A stretch of DNA of 64,000 nucleotides from Trematomus loennbergii (lineage: Eukaryota > Chordata > Actinopteri > Perciformes > Nototheniidae): positions 16,260,472 to 16,324,471 of the forward strand of contig JAAOOA010000060.1 in the NCBI GenBank assembly GCA_012861695.1, written 5' to 3'. Positions 48,925 through 58,949 of this stretch are shown here, piece by piece (within the stretch, counting starts at the first letter, position 1; every line of letters starts with the position of its first letter). The position numbers and the translations under genes are program-made. The notes under the pieces were generated by a model. It searched no databases. It had not been told where the DNA came from and worked only from the letters and a program-made list of their open reading frames with translations.

Positions 48925-49020
48925 CTGCCTTTTCTCCCTGTTGAGGTACGGAAGAAAGAACCAGAGGCCAGCACTGAGTCTCAGGAACAACTTCTTCCCT
49001 CAGGTCCTAAACTGACTAAT
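48925..49020 (+). repeat. Possible LINE remnant
   Basis: AGTCTCAGGAACAACTTCTT followed by CCCTCAGGTCCTAAACTGAC resembles a stretch (…AGACT-AG-AACAGCTTCTTCCC-AGGC…) near the end of some LINE reverse transcriptase frames. It is short, and the match is from memory only. Confidence 0.3.
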
Positions 49021-49740
49021 ACATTGTCACCTTGAATAGGGCAGCTGGATTGTTATGTTAGGTAGCAAATCAAAATCCTAGACGGACATAAAATACAAAG
49101 AACAGTCCAGTTGGATGTTTAATAAACCAGGTTTGTTACTTTAACTTCAGCTGTTTCAGAGCTGTGTGTGTAAAAGAAAAAATGCAATGTTATTTGTAGT
49201 AAAACTAGATTACACTCATTGTTGCAATGACATAAATGCAGGTCTATCTGCTTTGCATTTCAACTAGATGGAGCCTTCATTTTTCCCTTTCTTTTAATAA
49301 ACATTTGACAACTAGCTACTAGAAACTCAGATAAATGGGAGTTTTTCCTCTAGGCTGGCTACAAGATTAGGCATTGTCCTTGCAAAACTCAAAGTATCTC
49401 CGATAATTAGTTGTGATAAGCCTGTCTTAATAAATTCAAGATGTAAGTCTAATAACTTTGAAACAATATTCAGTCAAATGCCAGTCTCCTGAAATAACAA
49501 AAATGTACGTTTTTTTGTGAATACATAGCGTCAACAGCGAGCATTTTTGCAGACACACGGTTATGCATTTTATATTCACATATGCAGCATAACACGTTTC
49601 TATGTCACCATACCAAGGGCAGGTGTGTGCTATTCATATATATGCAAGTCCCCAAAAACCAACCTAAAACAATTTAGGCCATGAATCCAGCTCTGCAGCT
49701 ATGAGAAATATCTTGCTGTCTTTTTCACACATTTCTAACA

Positions 49741-49782
49741 AAGGCAAGGCAAGTTTATTTATATAGTGTAGAGCCGATGACT
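49741..49782 (-). mobile_element. LINE 3' end fused to the endonuclease fragment
   Basis: On the minus strand the endonuclease fragment runs directly into CTATATAAATAAACTTGCC followed by a TTGCC-like tail. A short AATAAA-containing sequence with a simple repeat tail is the usual 3' end of such LINEs. The reverse transcriptase and the rest of ORF2 are missing between the two, which implies an internal deletion. Confidence 0.55.
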
Positions 49783-50175
49783 AGATGGTCAAAGTCAATA
49801 CACACTATAGACAGCAGTTCAGTAAAGTCATCAAAAAAGGTTTGGGTGGTCTATAGATATTTAGGAACAGAGCTCGAGAGGAGCATTTCAGCTGAAGGGC
49901 CACATATTCAAAAGAAGCAAAGTTCCCATAAGATGTCTTCCTGCATTGAAGGGAATCATTGAACAAAATAGCAACTCCACCTCCTTTCTTATGCATTATT
50001 TCCTGACTCATAAAACTGATGTTGGGAGGTGTTGATTCGATAAACAGCTGCACTGTTATTTTGTTCAATCCAAGTTTCCGTTAAAAACATAAAATCGAGA
50101 TTGTGCTCAGTGATAAAATCATTGATTAAAAACGTTTTTTCCTGCCAAAGACCTGACATTTAATAAAGCTAGTTT
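49783..50175 (-). pseudogene. LINE ORF2 AP-endonuclease fragment
   Basis: Reading the minus strand from 50175 gives LALLNVRSLAGK, then FLINDFITEHNLDFMFLTET and WIEQNN, later GGGVAILFN and SFEYVALQL, and finally FDHLVIG. N-x-R-S, L-T-E-T-W and G-G-V-A are the hallmarks of the apurinic endonuclease domain at the start of CR1/L2-type ORF2. Frameshifts occur around 50060 and 49830. The fragment stops before the D-F-N catalytic block, and no reverse transcriptase follows. It belongs to the same element as ORF1 at 50906-56081. Confidence 0.82.
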
Positions 50176-50800
50176 AAAGTGGACCTATCATGCTATATTT
50201 GAATAATATAGTATAGGACCATACCTATATAAGGCATATTTATACTTAAATACCAAACAGATCATGCATTTTAGCCATGCCTCATTTTGCTCAATTTGAC
50301 ATTTTTTAGCTCTGTTTTTGCAAGGGCAGATTCAGTGAGAACAGCACCATCTACAGGCCTGGCATATGTACTACAGCGTCTCTAGCGCTTTCGAACGGCA
50401 ATGGCCGTGGCTGTCTCCTCCTGATTGGTGGAGTTGGCCCAATAGCCGTAGCGCCACTGTCCTGACGTCAGGACAGTGTTCAAATCTGGATCAGTTTTTA
50501 TCAGATCCGTTGCAGCCCCTTTTTTAGAGATTTGGGTATGGAGGAAAATAGAGAGGGTTGTGTTTTCTGACACTTGGTGAGTTCCCTGGAACACTGGGGA
50601 CACATATTCATGTATAAAAGACGTACAAAAGTGCATTTTTGCATGATAGTGTATTTAACAAACTTAAAGGGGACCTATCAGTCAGATTTTTTGTGACAAG
50701 CTGTGGCTGACATGGAATCACTGCTAAATTTGATCAACTCACACAAACGTTTGAGCGCTTCCTGTTTCAAAGCTGATTCACTGCTCTCCATCTATTACCT
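50172..50800 (+). mobile_element. Two abutting small MITE-like copies inside LINE ORF2
   Basis: Two stretches begin with nearly the same terminus: TTTAAAGTGGACCTATCATG at about 50173 and CTTAAAGGGGACCTATCAG at about 50663. The first has a degenerate inverted end, GCATGATAG, at 50641. These (A)AAGGGGACCTATC starts resemble small non-autonomous DNA elements common in teleosts, probably hAT-related. They separate the ORF2 start from the endonuclease fragment. Boundaries are approximate and no target duplication could be fixed. Confidence 0.5.
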
Positions 50801-50905
50801 ATCAACACAGATATCGGCAAAGCTACTGGCAGGCAGGGCCCCGGCATGTCCTGGAAAGAGTTGAGAGTGCCATATGCCCTTGAGCCTGGACCCAGCACAT
50901 ATCAG
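50800..50905 (-). pseudogene. LINE ORF1-ORF2 junction remnant
   Basis: After the ORF1 stop the minus strand contains a short segment reading G-H-A-G-A-L-P-A-S and, in another frame, C-V-D-R followed by stops. Its position, between ORF1 and the endonuclease fragment, fits the start of ORF2. It is too short and too decayed for more. Confidence 0.4.
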
Positions 50906-51630
50906 TTAGAGTTTGCTGTGTTTTGTACACACATTCTTATCAGGCTTCGGAGACCGCAGATGCTGTCTTGAAGGGGAGGGAGGTGGTTGACGTAGGCACG
51001 GTGATGAAGACGGGGGAGATGGTGCGCGTCTCTGCTTCGGCGATTGTGGTGGGCGTCGTTGAGGGGCGGGGGTAAAGGACATGCTGCCAACCCTGCGTAT
51101 CGCCTTCATGCGGCCATTGATCTCTAGGAAGGACTTGGTGCCAACCCTCTGTGTCTCCTTCATGTGGTCAAACTCCAGGAGGGTGGGTGAGGGTGAAAGG
51201 GTGAACGGAGAGTAGAGAGAGCTGGGGGGTGAAGGAAGAGTATCCTCAAAGGTGATAGGGGGGGTGAAGGGTGGTGGAGACTCCTCCATTTGTCTCATAG
51301 GTTTCCCATAATCAAGACATTCCTCAGGCGGGTGCAGTGATACTTCTTCAAGGTTTTCTGCGCAATGTGTTGTGTCTTTCTCCTGTTTTGATTCCTCTTG
51401 CCGCTTGTCCTTGGCAGAGGGAACAGATTGATGACGCAGGCAGTTGAATATGTTAGAGATAAACAATTTCACTCCTGACTTGTTCAGGCAAACTCCATCT
51501 GCCTTAAAAAGATGTCTGCGGACCCAGAAAAAGTTAAAATTGTCAATAAAATGGAAAGAATGGTCAGTACAGGTAGTTGAAAGCCACGTGTTCAGTGCAA
51601 ACGATCTGCTGAATCTCTCCACTCCTCTTC
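50906..51630 (-). pseudogene. LINE ORF1, C-terminal part with proline-rich tail
   Basis: This minus-strand frame of about 240 codons continues the esterase-like domain across the fold-back insertion. It starts RFSRSFALNTWLSTTC, then HFIDNFNFFWVRRHLFKADG and VCLNKSGVKLF. The D-G-V-C-L-N-K-S-G block is where SGNH ORF1 proteins carry the catalytic D-x-x-H region; here the expected histidine position reads C-L-N, so activity is doubtful. The rest is a serine/proline-rich basic tail ending KHSKL. It is the longest frame in the window, but it has no initiator of its own, since the ATG is internal to the old protein. The gene order places it just ahead of the ORF2 remnant at 50800-50905. Confidence 0.82.
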
Positions 51631-54600
51631 CAACCCAGTCTCACGGCATTTCGTGTTATAGTCACAACATTTAATCTATTGATTCGTGTTCACCAACACG
51701 ATTTTCCCCTTTTGTTTCGTGTCACACAGAACGATTTTAAAAGCAATGTATTTCTATTGGTAGTGTGTTTCGTGCCTGCACCACGTCTTTTTGTCTGGTC
51801 GGGTCTTGGAAGACCGGAAGCTGTGTGGTTCATAAAAACAAGTTTTTATTTTGATTATTGTTTTTATTTTAAATCTTATGTCGGACTTTTTTGCCGTCAA
51901 TGACGAAAATAAATGGGGCTCAGAGCCTCAGAATACTGAAATCTGTATTTTTAAATCTTTTTTTCCTTCTAATTTGTTATTCTTTTCTAAATAACACACT
52001 GTTATTTACTCAACAATAACACACAATTATCCTTGTTTTTATTTATTTGTTTAATTCTATAATCTCTGGCTTTTTTGCCGTCCTCAGGAACTGAATTTCA
52101 AAATAAGTCACCGGAAACAGACGTAGGCCTATAAGGGACATTTGAGCATCATTGCGATACACACCCACTGAACTGATTACCCAAGATCCTCAGCTATGGT
52201 TTAAGCTTGGTGATTGGATGTTTTAGCCGCAATGCACGTTGGGATATGGTGTTTATGCGATATGAAATCCGAAAAACATTTAAAAAAGAAAATAATACTT
52301 TAATCCGAGTGTGCTTGCTTTTCTCTTTGAAAGTCATCACATAATGCATTGTAATACACGGTTCGGCTGCATTAAATATTACACATCTGCCGTAGTTCTT
52401 TATTTATAGAGCCCTGATTAGAAGACTTCTAGACAAACTGGAAGAACTGCCACCGAAACTGAATATGTGACGTGGATCATAAATATATCAGCAATTAAAC
52501 AACATCTTCAATTTCTCTTCACACAATACGTCTCCTTGCAGTATCAACACTAATTCGGCTGACTTTTATATTTGATCCAATTGGTAGATAGGCTGTATTT
52601 ACACCATAACGGTGCACAGCTTATAGACAGGGACAGGAAATATTATGATTTTCTTTGAATATAAGAATGTAAATACTGAGTTGAGAGAATAGTCAGGGGT
52701 TTTGGGTGATGGGAGACACATCTATGGATTCAGAATTTCAATAGCTTACCATTAAATGACGGATATACCTTTCTGTCTATGATGTTTTACAAATCAGATA
52801 TTAATGTGTAGAAGTAAAACATGTGAAATATATAGCAATATCCTGTAAAATTATGTGAAAACATGAATAAAACTACACATCTTCAGATGTTATACATACA
52901 TAAGTGTCCTACACTAATAATACAAAGTTATTATGGCATTGTATGCTGTGTTACCTTATTTGTAACATCTTCAGACCTTTCCAACTCCTCAACAGTTGCC
53001 TGTCTTTGACTGTTGCAGGTGTAGGTTCAAATATCAAAAAATATGTGTGGATAACAAAATACATCCGTATGAACTAAGCTGGAAACTTATACTGGAAAGT
53101 ATAATTTTTGTGTTAACACTGTAAACTTGACAGTTTTTTAACCCGCACCGCCTAGTGGTTAAAGCACGTTATTGATTTTTTTGTTGAATATTTATATTTA
53201 CATACAAAATAGGGGGAAAGTAGAAGATCAATGATAGAAATATAGAATATAAAAAATCAAGAAGATACTGTAAGTGATCTCTACAATAAAACAGTTTAGT
53301 GCCGGATGTACAAAGATATTAATAGGAGGATGTGCAAAACAGAAAAACAATTAACCTTTATTTAAACATTAAAGAATACTTTAGGTTAAGGTCTTCTTTT
53401 AAATAAGAAAAAAGCTTTGGGGGTATCTACAGATAATATTAAGCCTGACAAAGTACTTAACGTCTAATATATTGCTTTCCTGCAATGTTAACTATGTTGA
53501 AGCACTTATTTTAACTGATAGTATACATATTAATTATACTCTTATGTATGTAGATAGTATAAGAAATGTGCAGAATATGACAGTTTAATGGTGGAGGTAT
53601 ACACACATATTGATAGATGTCTTGTAATGCACTGTTGAGGAACCTGCGACCCAAGTTTTTCATTCATTGCATAACTACACCGTAGTTGTGTATATGATAT
53701 GTCAATAAACCTTAGAAAATCTTGAAATCTTGAAAGGGATGTGCAAAATAGCCATTATATACAGTTTTTAATTAACGAGTAATGAATACTTTATAGGGAT
53801 CTGCAGATAAATGTTTAGTCTTTCAAGCACCAACTATCAAATATCTCGCCTGATTGTTGGCATTTGACAATCACCTTCCCTGAATTTTACTCAGGTGTAA
53901 CTAAAGTCTGATTTAAGGGTTGTTTATATTTCACATCATTAATCAGAATCTGCAAAGTAACTAAAATAAATGTAGTGGAGTAAAAATACCAGGTTAACCT
54001 CTGAATTGTAGTGGAGTAGAATTACAAAGAACAATGAGCTGTTATGTGGGTATATATTAATGCTGCCCATTATGGACACAAGCAATTTTCACCCATTTAT
54101 TAATTATGTTTTAAATTTGATAACACCAATGTGTTTCCTATCCCCTAAACCTCCAGGGTGTACACAGTTTAATACTGGCAACTTCTAATTGAAAAACGTC
54201 TTTTAAAACTACAATTCCCAGTAGAGACGTGCCATAGAACATGTTGCGAAACACAATAGCCAGCATGTGTAGTTCTGGGGGGGGGGGCTGGACCCGTTCG
54301 AGTCCAGTTTTGGATAGTCTGCCGTGGGTTTCATTCCATTTCAAAGAGCTGTCTGACGCTCGGTAACCTTGGCATACTGCCACTCCAACATCCAATCACA
54401 GAGCTTGAAGATTAATCACGGGGTTTGTCAAGCAACGGGACTGTAGTCCCAAACGATAGCTGAGGATTACGGGTAGTGTATGTCTTCGGCCATCCTAAAC
54501 TCCGAAATTTTTTGGATTTCATATCGCATAACACCATATCTCAACGTGCATTGCGGCTAACACATCCAATCACCGAGCTTAACCATAGCTGAGGATCTTG

Positions 54601-55168
54601 GGTAATCAGTTCAGTGGGTGTGTATTGCAATGATGCTCGAAATGTCCCTTATAGGCCTACGTCTGTTTCCGGTGACTTTATTTTGAAATTCAGTTCCTGA
54701 GGAACGGCTAAAAAGCCAGAGATTATAGAATTAAACAATAAATAAAAACAAGGATAATTGTGTGTGATTGTTGAGTAAATAACAGTGTGTTATTTAGAAA
54801 AGAATAACAAATTAGAATGAAAAAAAGATTTAAAAAATACAGATTTCAGTATTCTGAGGCTCTGAGCCCCATTTTTTTCCTCGCGGACGGCAAAAAAAGT
54901 CCGACATTATACGATTTAAAATAAAAACAATTTCGTGGCTTGATATTGAGTAAGAAAATGTTTTTTATCAACCACACAGCTTCCGGTCTTCCAAGACCCG
55001 ACTGGACAAAAATACGTGGTGCAAGCACGAAACACACTACCAATAGAAATACATTGCTTTTAAAATCGTTCTGTGTGACACGAAAAAAAGGGGAAAATCG
55101 TGTTGGTGAACACTAATCAATAGATTAAATGTTGTGACTATAACACGAAATGCTCTGAGACTGGGTTG
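51631..55168. mobile_element. Fold-back DNA transposon copy 2, inserted in LINE ORF1
   Basis: This 3538-bp element starts CAACCCAGTCTCACGGCATT and ends TGAGACTGGGTTG. Arms at about 51631-52270 and 54516-55168 are reverse complements over about 640 bp. The flanks show CCTCTTC on both sides (51624-51630 and 55169-55175); the undamaged right flank CCTCTTCT suggests an original 8-bp duplication with one base lost on the left. The insertion cuts the esterase-like ORF1 of a minus-strand LINE, and the protein reads through if the element and one duplication copy are removed. The interior at 52260-52630 matches 12130-12520 of copy 1. A run of 11 G lies at 54277-54287. No transposase frame is visible. 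Confidence 0.88.
53145..54025. repeat. Inner module of fold-back copy 2 with partial tandem duplication
   Basis: The end TAGTGGTTAAAGCACGTTA at about 53153-53171 is the same terminus found at both ends of the module in copy 1, but no matching right end is visible. Positions 53684-54020 correspond to 13015-13255 in reverse. The extra 500 bp between seems to be an older duplicate: motifs such as GATGTGCAAAA, then AATACTTTA, then CTACAGATAA or CTGCAGATAA, recur in the same order around 53328-53440 and 53738-53820. Confidence 0.5.
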
Positions 55169-56081
55169 CCTCTTCTGACTGGCGGTAGAGGGCCACTGAT
55201 GAACACCTCCGCATTTAGAGAGCTGACAGTTTCCAACAAACATTTAAAGTCTTCTTTCAGCACTTCTGACTGTTGTTTCACAACATAATTTGTTCCAATG
55301 TGCAGTATCACATTTTTCACAGTCAGATGTTCAGCCCCAATATGCAGGATCTTCTCAGCCAAGTCAGAGACCATATCCTCGGGAAAACAGAGTACTTTGG
55401 TGTTGTTCTTACTACAAAGACTTTTCACATCTCTTACAGCAGAGTCACCCACAATCAGAGTTTCAGGCCCAGTCGTTAGCTTTCCCTCTAGCCTTTTACC
55501 TTTGGAGTAGCTACTGGTCCTTACCCTGCTGTGTGAAGAGGACAGGTTATCCAGGTCATCAGAAAGAGATCTCCGGTTATGGGTCAGTGGAGCCTATCTG
55601 TTCTGGATTGGCACACTCTGTGGTTTAGGAGGATTGTTTGTAGTTCTCCCTTTAGCAGCTGTCCACAGCTGTTTCCTAGTATGAATAGGGTTGAAGAGGC
55701 GCTCTTCCTGGGTGATAACAATGCAGGCCAGCCGGTCGCATCACAGATTTCAGAGCGCTGGGCTCTGCCTGTTATTCGTCCTCCCAAATCCCATGGAAAT
55801 TATTTACTCTTAGGTTTTGCACCCAGAGAGTTCCAGGGAGGACTACCACTTGTAGATGTATTACCCGGTACACAGCCCTCCTGTTCCTTGGAATCGTTGT
55901 AGCTGCTAACTAGCTGTGAGCTAGCATGCCTTTGTCCATTCTTTTGCAACACTGGTAAAGTGGTGTCATTCCAACCTAGTCCATTCACTTCCACGTTAAC
56001 TTCCAACCGTTGCATTTTCATTTCCAATACGGCCATCTTCTGCAGAAGTTTGTGGAAGTCATCTGTAGAGAACGGAGGCAT
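55169..56081 (-). pseudogene. LINE ORF1, N-terminal part with SGNH/GDSL esterase-like domain
   Basis: On the minus strand the frame opens with MPPFSTDDFHKLLQKMAVLE at 56081, a short coiled-coil-like stretch. It is broken by a stop near 55800 and by at least one frameshift near 55590-55560. From about 55470 it continues as TLIVGDSAVRDV, with HIGTN and FISGPLPPVRRG further on. GDS with a downstream GTN is the signature of SGNH hydrolases, a domain known in ORF1 of CR1/L2-type LINEs in fish. The frame stops at 55169, where the 3.54 kb fold-back element has inserted, and resumes at 51630. It is a decayed retrotransposon protein and not a host enzyme. Confidence 0.82.
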
Positions 56082-56300
56082 TTTGCTGCTAACTAGCTTA
56101 AGCTAAATAGCATGCAGTACCAGGCTTTAGCTGTTGCTAGGCCACGCTACTGTAAGACTGAGGTCGTTGTAACATTTAGCTCGAAGTTTTCAGAAAAGAA
56201 AAATAGAAAAATCAGCATAAAAAAGTAAGCAGAGGCAAGAGCAAGCAGAAAAGCGTCTGCACTGTAAGAAAGCAGGAAGTCCTGCAAGGTAGAATACATT
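56082..56300 (-). mobile_element. Probable 5' untranslated region of the broken LINE
   Basis: This stretch lies immediately before the ORF1 start at 56081 on the minus strand, with the ATG preceded by TTAGCAGCAAA. No independent repeat match can be made by eye and the outer border is a guess. Confidence 0.35.
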
Positions 56301-58653
56301 GCTGCTTTTGTTCCTATTCACGAAAAGTTGACTGAGTGGAGATGCAGGTTTTTGGAAAGCACTGACATATCCATTGAATGGGTGTTCTAGTTGTGTTTTT
56401 TTGGGTTCAGTGCTCCACTGTGCCACCAAGCACCATTGCTCTCTCTGGCAGACCGATACCAAGAGAATGGATTGCAATTTACCAGAGGGGAAAAGGTGCA
56501 AATGGATAAAGAAAGGTAGAAAAAGTCAGGGAGGTGTTGCATGGGTGTGGTTCATTTGGGGTGAAAGTAAGTCAAATGAGAGGAATAATGTAAGAAAAGG
56601 CATATCAAAAGAGAGAGTTGTAGGCGGGATTGGGAAGCAGAGGTAAGCAGGGACCTCCCGGCTTCAGGTTTGCAGAGTGATAAATCTCAAAACGGGGCAG
56701 GGGAGAAGGAGGGAGAGCAAGATAAAGAGGCATGCCAGAGGAGGGTAAACCGCAGAACATTTGTTTTAGGGATAGACACACCAAATAGATCTATAAACAG
56801 AAGCCGCTACGTCAGCCCTCTACTTTCTGCTTCTCCACGATAATGTATGGTGCTTAAGGGACCAGTCACAGGGCTCTAGGAAAAGGTGCCAGCTGGAGAG
56901 AAATACTATAGGATATGTAAGTAAGATAGACCAGCTTTGTTATATCCACCACAAATTGGAGGTTGTTTATGTCAAGTACTTATTACTATGCATAATCAAG
57001 GTTATCTCGCAACAAACACCGGATTACATACAGAACATGTAGGCCTACACCTTCCTTAGATACCCTTGTTACTGTGATTATATTGTCTGATAGACAACTA
57101 TGATGATTTGCCTTGTTCTCACCAACATATGAATGATTTCCGAATAAATCCAAATGCCCATATATTAATGTAATTCTATAAATACAATGTAATCTGTGGT
57201 GAGAGGAGCATTTTGTTGAAGCCTCTGGCAAAAAAAAGCTTAGAGTTTCTACACATGTATTTCATATTCTAGAGATTTGCAGAAACTAACCTCTAGGTGA
57301 GGTTTTACAAATGTTACCTTGCAACCTGAGGGCATAGAGATAAAATACATCTGAGGGAGTTTTACATAACAATTTAAATTAGTGCTCAGAAATACATTTT
57401 CATATAATGGTCTTAAGCATACCATTTGAGAATACTGTTCATCCTGTTTTGGCTTAAGTCACATATTATTGGGAAAGTTTCAGGTTGGATATGATAAGAA
57501 CCAGTAGGCAATAAAGGAAAAACAGTATGTGAACGCTCAGAATAGCAAGCCAAGTTCGTAGTCTGTGACTCACTTCAAAATTCATTGTTTGTTTTTCTGC
57601 TTAAAATACACAGGACACATCTGCAGTGTTTGCTGGGATGTTGACGTGTTTTAGGAGCAAGGGCAAAAGGTTAGGACAAATACCAGGGAATTGCTAATAG
57701 TAATTAGCTCATTTTGAAAACTCAGATGACAAACAACCCATCCATTCACAGTCTATGTGCTCTCATTTTATGCAGAGGTGGAAGGAACACTTTAATTTCT
57801 GACAAGAGGACAGTTCATCACTGGGTTGAATCACAAAACATTCAGTTTCACACATTGGTTTTTAATAGGCAGTTCTGTAACAGGAAGAACTCCTGAAGAC
57901 ATTGGGGAAGCACCACTGATCTGCCATTTAAAAAAATATATCAAAACATAGGCAGTGATGCCATTCTTAGTCAAGGCAAGTCGGCTTTAATGTGCTCGTC
58001 TAAGGGGACTTCCCCTCAACACAAACACCATATTTTAAACAGTAATCATACTTTGCAGATCCTCTGGTGCATATCAAATCCCTGCACACAGAGCGGTGAA
58101 AAGTGGCAGTGCATGTGACTCACTGTGCACAAATCCACTTCATGAACCTTGTGTATCTGTGACTGTTTTAAACATGGATGAAGTAAGAGTGAAATCAATA
58201 GTGTTGTTATGGCAATGAAGCAGTGAGGTGGAGGATCATGATCCTGCTCTGTGGGACTACAGTATAAAACCCACAGAACTAATCCATGATATAAAACAAA
58301 TACACAGGCAGATCACACCCTGGATCCTGCACGCTCTGGTCTGAAAAACACTCACAATCAAGCTCATTATATTTAAACATGCAGGATCATTAAGTAGACA
58401 GCTGGCGTTCAAAGAGAAATCTTAGGTAAGCACACAGAGGCACATCAACATTTAGAAACAGCAATGGCTACCTTTTCCCTCAAGTCCTGTGGTATGGTTG
58501 TGGAGAAGAGACAAGATAAGTGGAGAGGACGGAGGAGGAGTGCAGAGCAGAGCAGATAAAGTCACAACGCTCCATTTGCCATGAAATATTCCCCCGTGGT
58601 ACAAATACTCGAGGTGAGAGAGGAATAAGTTAACTCTGGAGAAGTTTGCTTGC
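56301..58653. other. Intronic DNA, nothing recognised
   Basis: A purine-rich part (56500-56740) is followed by ordinary AT-rich sequence. No exon or repeat terminus was seen. Confidence 0.45.
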
Positions 58654-58738
<85 letters not shown>

Positions 58739-58751
58739 TGTGTGTGTGTGC
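58654..58751 (+). repeat. (TG)n microsatellite with two GGTG breaks
   Basis: About 98 bases of TG with GG doublets splitting it into three blocks. Confidence 0.96.
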
Positions 58752-58935
58752 GCACATGATAAAAAGGTGACTGCCCTTTATCTGGGTCAATATGGGTCTT
58801 TAATACATTGCAATTGTGACACTATTTGACCTTGTTCCCCTGTGTGAGTTTAAAGGTATGAGTGCTTGTGTGTATTTTTGCCTGTTGACTCAATCAGGCT
58901 TTGCAGCAAATATATTACAGTCATATGAACACTTT

Positions 58936-58949
58936 TTATATATATATAT
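58936..58949 (+). repeat. (TA)n short tract
   Basis: A short run of alternating TA next to an A-rich stretch. Confidence 0.8.

Noticed and set aside
50906..51622. Longest open frame (238 codons) as a host gene
   Set aside because: It is the C-terminal part of a LINE ORF1: it continues the esterase-like domain from 55169 upward once the fold-back insertion is ignored.
54290..54312. tRNA-like B box CGTTCGAGTCC
   Set aside because: No A box or cloverleaf arms around it; it lies in the arm region of a fold-back transposon and is part of a small CTGGAC/GTCCAG hairpin.
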